Shown: piece after piece, positions 1 to 5,553 of the stretch
Numbering within the stretch: the first letter of the stretch is position 1
Layout: each line of letters opens with the position of its first letter
NCBI GenBank assembly: GCA_025963955.1
Contig: JAOPZU010000152.1
Coordinates: 1-6,241 of the forward strand
DNA from: Solirubrobacterales bacterium
GTDB lineage: Bacteria; Actinomycetota; Thermoleophilia; Solirubrobacterales; Solirubrobacteraceae
Reading direction: 5' to 3'
Length of the DNA: 6,241 bases
Position numbers and translations under genes: made by a program
The notes under the pieces: generated by a model
The model's database searches: none
Told to the model about the DNA's origin: nothing
Seen by the model: the letters and a program-made list of their open reading frames with translations, nothing else

Positions 1-426
1 GGCTTCGCGCAGCCCGTCGTGCGCGACGGCGCCACCGTCGCGGTCCTCGCGGCGGCCTGGACCAGCGCGCGCCGCAGCCTGCCCGAGCGGGTCCGCACGG
101 CCGGGCTGCTGTTCGCCGCCGAGGCGAGCCTGGCGATCGACCGCGCCGAGCGGGCCTCGCAGGACCGTGAGCGGCAGGCGCTGGAGATCAACGACAACAT
201 CGTCCAGGGCCTCGTCGTCGCCAAGTACTCCGCCCAGCGCGGGGACAGCGACGGTGCGGTCCGGGCGATCGACGAGACGCTGATCCGTGCCCGGCGCCTC
301 ATCACCGACCAGCTGCAGAGCGTCTCCCATGGCCGGGGGGGCGACCCGATCCGGCCGGGCGACCTCGCCCGCCGGCAGGTGTCGAGCTTCGGGGCGCCTG
401 AGGAGGCTGCGCCCGCTACGACGTAG
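1..426 (+). CDS. GAF-domain sensor-like protein, 3' part, with degenerate histidine-kinase helix
   Basis: Open from the left edge; 141 codons are visible, ending at TAG, and the true start lies outside. Residues 1-50 of the fragment look like the last strand and helix of a GAF domain (a hydrophobic strand ending in VLAAAW, then a long helix). Residues 55-106 resemble the dimerisation helices of HisKA_3-type histidine kinases. The family pattern E-L-H-D-x-x-x-Q appears here as EINDNIVQ, so Asn64 replaces the phosphoacceptor His while Asp65 and Gln69 are kept. Only about 35 polar, Pro/Gly-rich residues follow, so there is no ATPase domain. From sequence it cannot be a working autokinase; a dimerising ligand or signal sensor is an inference. 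A seven-G run (335-341) lies near the 3' end, but the frame stays plausible after it. The last 11 bases overlap the end of the convergent deacetylase gene. Confidence 0.72.
   Translation, partial: GFAQPVVRDGATVAVLAAAWTSARRSLPERVRTAGLLFAAEASLAIDRAERASQDRERQALEINDNIVQGLVVAKYSAQRGDSDGAVRAIDETLIRARRLITDQLQSVSHGRGGDPIRPGDLARRQVSSFGAPEEAAPATT
416..426. other. Palindromic overlap of two convergent TAG stop codons
   Basis: The 11-base sequence CTACG-A-CGTAG is an inverted repeat with a one-base centre. It carries the stop codon of the GAF gene on its right end (424-426) and the stop codon of the deacetylase on its left end (416-418, read on the minus strand). The two reading frames therefore overlap by exactly this element. 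There is no longer stem and no T-run on either side, so it does not look like an intrinsic terminator. Confidence 0.6.
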
Positions 427-1360
427 CCCGCGGCGGCGGCAGCGTCAGGTCCGTCCGCGCCCGCGCGATCGCCTCCCGCACCGTCTGCCGGTTGATGCGC
501 ACGCCGTCGCGCACGTCAGGCGGGTAGCCGCCGGCGAGCGTCACGACGACGGGCGCGTCGAGGCCCTGCAGCGCGTGGTCAAGGACCAGGGCGTCTCGTG
601 CGCGGAGCCCGTCGAAGCTCAGCGCCAGGCGGCCGAGGCCGTCCCCCTCCCACGGGTCCGCTCCGGCGAGGTAGAGCACGAGGTCGGGGGCGCCGAAGGC
701 CCGTGCGGCGACCTGCAGGCCGTCCGCGAGCGCGCTCAGGTAGCGCTCGTCACCCGTTCCGGCCGGCAGCTCAACGTCCAGGTCGGACGGGATCCGGGTG
801 AAGGGGTAGTTGCGCTCGCACTGGACGCTCAGGGTGTAGGCGTCCGGGTCCGGCCCGAGGAGCTCCGCGGTGCCGTCGCCCTGGTGGACGTCGCAGTCGA
901 CCACGAGGACGCGCTGGACGCGGCCCTCCGTGCGCAGCAGCGCCGTCGTGACGGCGAGGTCGTTGAACAGGCAGTAGCCCCGGGCGCTCGCGCGGCCCGC
1001 GTGGTGGGTGCCGCCGCCGAGCATCAGCCCGACGCGCTGGCCGTCGAGGGCGTCCCGAGCGGCGTGCAGCGTGCCCTGCGTCCCGCGCCGGGCGCGCTCG
1101 ACGAGCTCGGGCGACCACGGCAGGCCGAGCACCCGGCTCTCGCGCCGGTCGAGCGTTCCGTCCCGCATCCGCTCCAGGAACGCGGCCTCGTGGACCGTGC
1201 CCAGCGCATCCCAGGAGATCGCCTCCGGGGTCTGCACGTCCGCCGCGCGCACGGTGCCGTCGTTGACGATGCCGTCACGCAGCAGCCGGTACTTCCCGAG
1301 GGGATAGCGGTGCCCGGCGGGCAGCGGGAAGGGGAAGTCGGCGTGGGACCAGAGACGCAC
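416..1360 (-). CDS. Histone deacetylase-superfamily hydrolase (AcuC/HDAC-like)
   Basis: 314 residues, full length for a single-domain bacterial HDAC-like enzyme. Expected reaction: zinc-dependent removal of acetyl (or acyl) groups from lysine side chains or small amines in the cytoplasm. All catalytic positions known from the family are visible: the His pair H119-H120 (GTHHAG), the GYCLFND segment at 128-134, D155 with zinc ligands D157 and H159 (DCDVHQGDGT), the third zinc ligand D235 (GADPWEGD), and the transition-state Tyr279 (AGGY). The N-terminus (LPAGHRYPLGKYRLLR) resembles the HDAC11/class IV-like bacterial branch, from memory. The GTG start at 1360 is chosen because it places this N-terminal motif at the expected distance. 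It has no Shine-Dalgarno and lies 6 bases after the stop of the upstream helical-protein gene, so coupling is likely. Substrate is unknown: an AcuC-like protein deacetylase and an acetylpolyamine amidohydrolase are both possible. Confidence 0.93.
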   Translation of the reverse strand: MRLWSHADFPFPLPAGHRYPLGKYRLLRDGIVNDGTVRAADVQTPEAISWDALGTVHEAAFLERMRDGTLDRRESRVLGLPWSPELVERARRGTQGTLHAARDALDGQRVGLMLGGGTHHAGRASARGYCLFNDLAVTTALLRTEGRVQRVLVVDCDVHQGDGTAELLGPDPDAYTLSVQCERNYPFTRIPSDLDVELPAGTGDERYLSALADGLQVAARAFGAPDLVLYLAGADPWEGDGLGRLALSFDGLRARDALVLDHALQGLDAPVVVTLAGGYPPDVRDGVRINRQTVREAIARARTDLTLPPPRATS

Positions 1361-1366
1361 GGCGCG

Positions 1367-1807
1367 TCAGCGTGGCGGTGAGGGCGTGCCGCTGCGGCGC
1401 CCGCCCGGCAGCCGGTCCACGATCCGCCCGGCACGCTCGATGGCGCCCTCCAGCGGCTCGCCGAGGTCCAGAGCGCGCTGCAGCAACGGCAGCGCCGCCG
1501 CGATCTCGGCCCCGCGCTGCGCGACCTCCGCGCCGACGGCCTGCGTCGCGCGCGCCTCCGACAGCAGCCCGTCGCCCAGGTGCTGGAACGTGTCGCCCAG
1601 GGCCGCGATCTCGGCACCGCGGCGTTCGAGGGCCCCGGCGACGGTGAGGGCGGCGTCGAGCTGGCCCTCGATCCGCCCGGCGCGCGTCTCCAGCCGGTCG
1701 AGCAGCTCGACGGCGCGGGCGGCGGTGCCCGCGAGCGTGTGCAGGTCGTCCAAGGCCCGCAGGGTGAGCCTGGACGGAAGGAGCAGGCCGTCGATCAGCG
1801 GGTGCAC
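1367..1807 (-). CDS. Helical, heptad-patterned protein of unknown function
   Basis: 146 residues from a GTG at 1807 to TGA at 1367. I do not recognise the family. The protein is Ala/Leu/Glu/Arg-rich with almost no aromatic residues, no Cys, no signal peptide and no clear membrane span. It reads as amphipathic helix or coiled coil from about residue 15 to 130, then a basic, Pro/Gly-rich tail (from about residue 134). A GAE(I/V)A unit recurs at residues 64, 92 and 99, spaced by 28 and 7, that is whole heptads; the longer RGAEIAA recurs at 63 and 98, 35 residues apart. The segment EGAIERAGRIVDRLPGG near the end resembles C-termini of short uncharacterised actinobacterial proteins, from memory only. 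No ATG, GTG or TTG is found in frame close upstream, and a TATCGT hexamer 8 bases before the GTG supports this start. It is the first gene of a likely two-gene unit with the deacetylase. The same frame stays open far upstream across other genes, but that is a high-GC artefact. Confidence 0.75.
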   Translation of the reverse strand: MHPLIDGLLLPSRLTLRALDDLHTLAGTAARAVELLDRLETRAGRIEGQLDAALTVAGALERRGAEIAALGDTFQHLGDGLLSEARATQAVGAEVAQRGAEIAAALPLLQRALDLGEPLEGAIERAGRIVDRLPGGRRSGTPSPPR

Positions 1808-1815
1808 GGCGACTG

Positions 1816-1821
1816 ACGATA
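1816..1821 (-). promoter_or_regulatory. Candidate -10 hexamer for the helical protein/deacetylase unit
   Basis: TATCGT on the minus strand fits the TANNNT pattern and ends 8 bases before the GTG at 1807. Transcription would start at or within a base or two of the start codon, giving a leaderless message. No clear -35 box is seen at 16-18 bases. It shares two bases with the opposing hexamer for prfB. In GC-rich DNA an AT-containing hexamer at this place is suggestive, not proof. Confidence 0.33.
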
Positions 1822-1825
1822 CCTT
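1820..1825 (+). promoter_or_regulatory. Candidate -10 hexamer for prfB
   Basis: TACCTT fits TANNNT and ends 9 bases before the prfB ATG at 1835, leaving room for only a leaderless or near-leaderless transcript. There is no Shine-Dalgarno between it and the ATG and no recognisable -35 box. The TA at 1820-1821 is common to this hexamer and the minus-strand hexamer, so two RNA polymerases could not occupy both at once. Confidence 0.33.
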
Positions 1826-1834
1826 TGGACGGCC

Positions 1835-2953
1835 ATGGCCTCGCCGTCCTCCAGTGACCTCACCGTCTCCCAGCGCATCGCCGCGATCTCGTCCGCGCTC
1901 GCGGTGCTGCACGACGGCATCGACCCGGACGCCCTCCTCGCGCGCGCCGCGGAGCTCGAGGCGCGGATGGGGGAGCCCGGCTTCTGGGACGACTCGGACG
2001 CCGCCGCGAAGGTCAGCTCCGAGCACGCCCGCGCCGCGAAGAAGGCCGAGGCCTTCACCCGGCTCACGGTGGACGCCGGGGACCTCGCGGACCTCCAGGA
2101 GATGGCCCTGGAGGACAGCTCGATGGCGAAGGAGCTGCAGGACCAGCTCGCGGACATCGAGGCGCGGATCGCCGAGCTCGAGGAGGAGCGCCTCTTCAGC
2201 GGCAAGTACGACGCCGGCGACGCGCTGGTCACCGTCAACGCGGGCGCGGGCGGCACCGACGCCCAGGACTGGGCGGAGATGGTCCTGCGGATGGAGATGC
2301 GCTGGGCGCAGGCGCGTGGCTTCAAGGTCGAGCTGCTGGAAGCCAGCCCGGGGGAGGAGGCCGGTATCAAGACCGCCACCTTCCGCGCGGAGGGCGACAA
2401 CGCCTACGGCCTCTTCGGCGCCGAGAAGGGCGTCCATCGCCTGGTCCGCATCAGCCCGTTCGACTCGCAGGCCCGCCGGCAGACCGCGTTCGCCGGCTTG
2501 GAGGTCGCCCCCGTCATCGACGACGTCGGGGACGTGGTCATCGACATGGACGACGTCGGGGTCGACACCTATCGCGCGTCGGGCGCCGGCGGCCAGCACG
2601 TCAACAAGACCGACTCCGCGGTGCGCCTGACCCACCGTCCCTCCGGCATCGTGGTGCAGTGCCAGAACGAGCGCTCCCAGACCGCGAACAAGGAGACCGC
2701 GCTGAAGATGCTGCGCGGCAAGCTCGTGGAGCTGCGCGAGCGCGAGCGGATGGAGGAGATCGCGAAGGAGAAGGGCGAGGTGCAGGACGTGGGCTGGGGC
2801 TCGCAGATCCGGTCCTACGTCCTCGCGCCCTACACGATGGTCAAGGACCACCGCACGAACGTCGAGGTGGGCGACCCGACGAAGGTCCTCGACGGTGACC
2901 TGGACGGCTTCATCCGGGCCGAGTTGCTCCGGCGCGCCGGCGACGCGTCCTAG
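1835..2953 (+). CDS. prfB: Peptide chain release factor 2 (RF2)
   Basis: 372 residues, the normal RF2 length. RF2 enters the ribosomal A site at UGA or UAA and triggers peptidyl-tRNA hydrolysis. The peptide-release GGQ motif is at 252-254 within GAGGQHVNKTDSAVR. The stop-codon reading tripeptide SPF at 207-209 (VRISPFDS) assigns it to RF2 and not RF1, which has PxT. The N-terminal helical domain spans about residues 10-115. Many bacteria make RF2 through a programmed +1 frameshift at an in-frame UGA near codon 26. Here the matching region (ALAVLHDGIDPD) reads straight through, so that autoregulation is absent. Its own stop is TAG, which RF2 cannot read. The ATG at 1835 gives a standard N-terminus and has no Shine-Dalgarno; it sits in the centre of a perfect 10-base palindrome (1831-1840). 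The decarboxylase gene follows after 3 bases. Confidence 0.98.
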   Translation: MASPSSSDLTVSQRIAAISSALAVLHDGIDPDALLARAAELEARMGEPGFWDDSDAAAKVSSEHARAAKKAEAFTRLTVDAGDLADLQEMALEDSSMAKELQDQLADIEARIAELEEERLFSGKYDAGDALVTVNAGAGGTDAQDWAEMVLRMEMRWAQARGFKVELLEASPGEEAGIKTATFRAEGDNAYGLFGAEKGVHRLVRISPFDSQARRQTAFAGLEVAPVIDDVGDVVIDMDDVGVDTYRASGAGGQHVNKTDSAVRLTHRPSGIVVQCQNERSQTANKETALKMLRGKLVELRERERMEEIAKEKGEVQDVGWGSQIRSYVLAPYTMVKDHRTNVEVGDPTKVLDGDLDGFIRAELLRRAGDAS

Positions 2954-2956
2954 TCG

Positions 2957-4495
2957 ATGTCCGGGGCCAACGGCGAGACCGACCACCTCGGCCCCGCCGA
3001 CGACGGGCTGCGCGCGGGCCAGCCCGTCGCCCCCTACTTCGACGCGGTGCTCGCCTACGGGCTGCGCGGCTCCGGGCGCTTCCACGTGCCGGGGCACAAG
3101 GGCGGGCTCGGCGCGGACCCGGCCCTGCGCCACGCGCTCGGTGAGCGGGCCTTCGCGCTCGACGTGCCGCAGGACATCCACGGGATCGACCTCGGTCCCT
3201 CGCCGACGCCGTTCGAGCAGGCGGAGGCGCTGGCGGCCCGTGCCCACGGTGCCCGCCGCACCTTCTTCCTCACCAACGGCGCGACACAGGGCAACCACGC
3301 GCTGACCCTGGCGCTCGCACCGATGGGCGCGCGGGTCGTCGCGCAGCGCAATTCGCACACGTCGATCGTCGACGGCCTGGTCCTCAGCGGGGGCGTGCCG
3401 ACGTTCGTCCCGCCCGAGGTCGACGACGCGCTCGGGATGGCGCACGGCGTGACGCCGGACCGCCTGCGCGCGGCCCTCGAGCAGGGGGTTGGGCAGGGTC
3501 CGGGTTTTCGGGCCGCGTTCGTGGTCTCCCCGACGTACTACGGGCTGTGCGCGGACGTGGCCGGTCTGGCGGAGGTCGCGCACGCCGCCGGGGTCCCGCT
3601 CGTGGTCGACCAGTCGTGGGGACCGCACTTCGGCTTCCACCCCGACCTGCCGAAGAGCGCGCTGCAGCTCGGGGCGGACGCGGTGCTCACGAGCACCCAC
3701 AAGATCGCGGGCTCGCTGACGCAGTCGGCCATGCTGCACGTCGGGCACTCGGGGCGGATCGACCCGGGGCAGCTCGCCCGGGTGCTCCGGCTGCTGCGCT
3801 CGACGTCGCCCTCGTCGCTGTTGATGGCCTCGCTCGACGCGGCCCGCCGGCAGCTGGCGGTGCACGGCGAAGCGCTGCTGCACGAGACGCTCGCCGCCGT
3901 CCACCGGACCCGCGCGAAGCTCGCGACGACCCCCGGGGTGGCGGTGCTCGGCCCGGAGCTCGTCGGGCGCCCCGGGATCGCCGACTGGGACCCACTGCGC
4001 ATCGTGCTGGACGTCCGGGCGACCGGCCGCAGCGGCTACCAGGTCGCGGAGGCGCTGCGGGCGGCCTACGACGGCAACGTCGAGCTGGCGACCGCCGCGA
4101 CGGTCGTGCTCGTCGTCGGCGTGGCCGAGTCCGCCGTGGCGCTCGAGCGCGTCGCGGGCGACCTGGACGAGACGGTGAAGCGCATCGCGCTGACGGGGGA
4201 CGACGGCCTGGGGCCCGTGGTCCGCCCGCCGGCCGCGCCGCCGGCGGAGACCGTCGTCCCGCCGCGGGAGGCCTTTCTCGGGGCGGCCGAGCGGGTGCCG
4301 GTGGAGGAGGCCGTCGGCCGCGTCTCGTGCGAGTCGATCGCCGGCTACCCGCCGGGCATCCCCGCGCTGCTGCCCGGGGAGCGCGTGAGCGCGGAGGTGC
4401 TCGCCTACCTGCGCGCCATCCGCGACGGCGGCGCCCGCCTGCACGGCGCGAGCGACCCGGAGCTGCGGACGATCCACGTGCTGCGAGCGGACTGA
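2957..4495 (+). CDS. PLP-dependent Orn/Lys/Arg decarboxylase
   Basis: 512 residues. Cytoplasmic fold-type I PLP enzyme expected to decarboxylate arginine, lysine or ornithine to agmatine, cadaverine or putrescine. Visible family landmarks: RFHVPGHKGG at 41-50, DIHGIDLG at 73-80, the phosphate-binding region NGATQGN at 107-113, the pyridine-contacting Asp218, and the PLP Schiff-base lysine K249 in STHK followed by SLTQSAML. The C-terminal domain (about 435-510) has the typical YPPGIP, LLPGER and GASDPELRTI segments. The length and lack of an N-terminal response-regulator-like wing put it with the shorter Bacillus SpeA-like group, not the 700+ residue inducible enterobacterial enzymes. The usual DEAHGAHFGFH is DQSWGPHFGFH here, at 218-228. 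Residues 176-185 form a Gly-rich insertion with unusual codons. The ATG lies 3 bases after the prfB stop with no Shine-Dalgarno, so coupled translation is likely. Substrate cannot be assigned from sequence. Confidence 0.93.
   Translation: MSGANGETDHLGPADDGLRAGQPVAPYFDAVLAYGLRGSGRFHVPGHKGGLGADPALRHALGERAFALDVPQDIHGIDLGPSPTPFEQAEALAARAHGARRTFFLTNGATQGNHALTLALAPMGARVVAQRNSHTSIVDGLVLSGGVPTFVPPEVDDALGMAHGVTPDRLRAALEQGVGQGPGFRAAFVVSPTYYGLCADVAGLAEVAHAAGVPLVVDQSWGPHFGFHPDLPKSALQLGADAVLTSTHKIAGSLTQSAMLHVGHSGRIDPGQLARVLRLLRSTSPSSLLMASLDAARRQLAVHGEALLHETLAAVHRTRAKLATTPGVAVLGPELVGRPGIADWDPLRIVLDVRATGRSGYQVAEALRAAYDGNVELATAATVVLVVGVAESAVALERVAGDLDETVKRIALTGDDGLGPVVRPPAAPPAETVVPPREAFLGAAERVPVEEAVGRVSCESIAGYPPGIPALLPGERVSAEVLAYLRAIRDGGARLHGASDPELRTIHVLRAD
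3484..3512 (+). other. G-quadruplex-type motif in the coding strand
   Basis: Five G-runs lie in a row on the coding strand: G5 (3484-3488), G3 (3491-3493), G3 (3496-3498), G3 (3502-3504) and G3 (3510-3512), separated by 2, 2, 3 and 5 bases. The first four meet the strict pattern of at least three Gs with loops of 1-7. As it lies on the sense strand, the same structure could form in mRNA. It encodes a Gly-rich stretch of the decarboxylase with codons GTT, GGT, GGT and TTT clustered in a gene that otherwise strongly prefers G/C endings. Confidence 0.55.
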
Positions 4496-4539
4496 GCCGG
4501 CGAGCAGCGCGGTGGTGGCGTCGCCGCCCCGGAGCGCCC

Positions 4540-5526
4540 TCAGCCGGCGGCCGGCTCCTGCACCCGCAGGACCGGCTTGCCGACGACCGTCCGGTCCGCG
4601 AAGCCCTGCAGGACGGCCGGACCCTGCTCGAGCGGGACGGCCGGGCCCGCCGCGAGCTTGAGCCGGCCTTCGGCCATCCAGGCGAACGTCTCGTCGGCGG
4701 TGCGGCGCGGGAACGCCGGATCCACGGCGATGAACCCGCCGTAGTTCACGCCTATCACGTCGTGGGAGCGCAGCAGCAGCCGGTTGACCTTGATCTCCGG
4801 GATCGTGCCGCCGGCGAAGCCGACGACCAGCAGCCGGCCCTCCGGCGCCATGCAGCGCAGCGAGCCCGCCGCGACGTCCCCGCCGACCGGGTCCCACACG
4901 ACATCGGCGCCGCGGCCGCCCGTCAGCTCCTTCACGGCGGCGCCCCAGTCGCCCGTGCTGTCGACCACGTCGTCGGCGCCCGCGGCCAGCGCGGCGTCGC
5001 GCTTCGGCTGGGTCGACGCGGCCGCGATCACGTTCGCGCCGAGCGCCTTCGCGATCCCGATGGCCGCGATGCCCGTCCCGCCGGCCGCGCCGTGGACGAG
5101 CAGCGTCTCGCCCTCCTGCAGGCGCCCGCGCCGGGTCAGCCCGAGGTGCGCGGTGCCGGCGTTGATGACCGCGCCCGCCGCCGTCACGTCGTCCACGGCG
5201 TCCGGCAGCGGGAAGGTGAGGATCTCCGGCGTGGCCACCACCTCGCCGTAGCCGCCGGCGGGCGTCATCGCCGCCACGCGCTGCCCGACGACGAGCGCGC
5301 TCCCCGGCGGCGCCTGGCGCACGACGCCCGCGACCTCCGAGCCCGGGATGAACGGCAGTGGGTGCTTGATCTGGTACTCGCCCTTGGTGATGAGCATGTC
5401 GACGAAGCCGACGCCCGCCGTGTGGACGTCGATGAGGACCAGGCCGTCGCCGCCCTCCGGCACGGGGACCTCCTCCAGCTTCAGGCCGGACGATCCGGAG
5501 GTCTCGCGAAGCATGAGGGCGCGCAT
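4540..5526 (-). CDS. Zinc-independent MDR quinone oxidoreductase-like reductase
   Basis: 328 residues, typical of NADPH:quinone oxidoreductases in the medium-chain dehydrogenase/reductase superfamily. Likely reaction: NADPH-dependent reduction of a quinone or an alpha,beta-unsaturated carbonyl in the cytoplasm. The GroES-like catalytic domain covers about 1-120, with VGFVDMLITKGEY at 39-51, PFIPGSEVAGVV at 58-69 and GGYGEVV at 91-97. The Rossmann domain follows, with nucleotide-binding VHGAAGGTGIAAIGIAKALG at 144-163 and ADVVWDPVGGD at 207-217. The Cys/His/Asp zinc ligands of alcohol dehydrogenases are missing, as expected for this branch. The ATG at 5526 is chosen because it gives the standard MRALML start and follows a TANNNT hexamer by 7 bases. 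The frame stays open upstream, but such an extension would run over the nadC start. A later Met5 (5514) is possible. Electron acceptor is unknown. Confidence 0.92.
   Translation of the reverse strand: MRALMLRETSGSSGLKLEEVPVPEGGDGLVLIDVHTAGVGFVDMLITKGEYQIKHPLPFIPGSEVAGVVRQAPPGSALVVGQRVAAMTPAGGYGEVVATPEILTFPLPDAVDDVTAAGAVINAGTAHLGLTRRGRLQEGETLLVHGAAGGTGIAAIGIAKALGANVIAAASTQPKRDAALAAGADDVVDSTGDWGAAVKELTGGRGADVVWDPVGGDVAAGSLRCMAPEGRLLVVGFAGGTIPEIKVNRLLLRSHDVIGVNYGGFIAVDPAFPRRTADETFAWMAEGRLKLAAGPAVPLEQGPAVLQGFADRTVVGKPVLRVQEPAAG
4542..4570. terminator. Weak paired stem-loops at the decarboxylase/reductase convergence
   Basis: Two small inverted repeats lie back to back: AGCCGGC/GCCGGCT at 4542-4556 (nearly continuous, so about 6 pairs with a 3-base loop) and CCTGC-ACCC-GCAGG at 4557-4570. 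They cover the last codons of the reductase and lie just past the decarboxylase stop, so they could end the decarboxylase transcript. There is no T-run on either side. The 44-base intergenic stretch 4496-4539 holds only a weak 5-pair stem (4514-4528). In such GC-rich DNA this is thin evidence. Confidence 0.22.
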
Positions 5527-5533
5527 CCGGGGG

Positions 5534-5539
5534 ACCCTA
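5534..5539 (-). promoter_or_regulatory. Candidate -10 hexamer for the reductase gene
   Basis: TAGGGT on the minus strand ends 7 bases before the ATG at 5526. That is the distance at which transcription would begin on the A of the start codon. No Shine-Dalgarno fits between, and no convincing -35 element is visible further out. Confidence 0.38.
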
Positions 5540-5547
5540 GACGCCCG

Positions 5548-5553
5548 TATCCT
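5548..5553 (+). promoter_or_regulatory. Candidate -10 hexamer for nadC
   Basis: TATCCT ends 10 bases before the nadC ATG at 5564, so the leader would be only a few bases at most. No ribosome binding site is seen in CTCGTGCGTCCC. It sits between the arms of an imperfectly supported inverted repeat, GACGC-N12-GCGTC (5540-5561), which could be an operator. Confidence 0.36.

Noticed and set aside
287..1381. Plus-strand open frame of 364 codons opposite the deacetylase
   Set aside because: Composition is Arg/Ala/Val-rich without domain pattern, and the opposite strand carries every catalytic residue of an HDAC-like enzyme. It is a typical high-GC shadow.
1835..1930. Programmed +1 frameshift in prfB
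   Set aside because: The frame is continuous through the region matching the usual slippery CUU-UGA site, and there is no in-frame TGA.
1386..2630. Plus-strand open frame of 414 codons across the helical-protein gene and prfB
   Set aside because: It is out of frame with prfB and gives a Ser/Arg/Pro-rich low-complexity translation.
1367..4897. Minus-strand open frame of 1176 codons spanning several genes
   Set aside because: It runs antisense through prfB and the decarboxylase, both of which have full family motifs. Its translation there is low-complexity Arg/Ala/Gly/Val. Only the last 146 codons look like a real protein.
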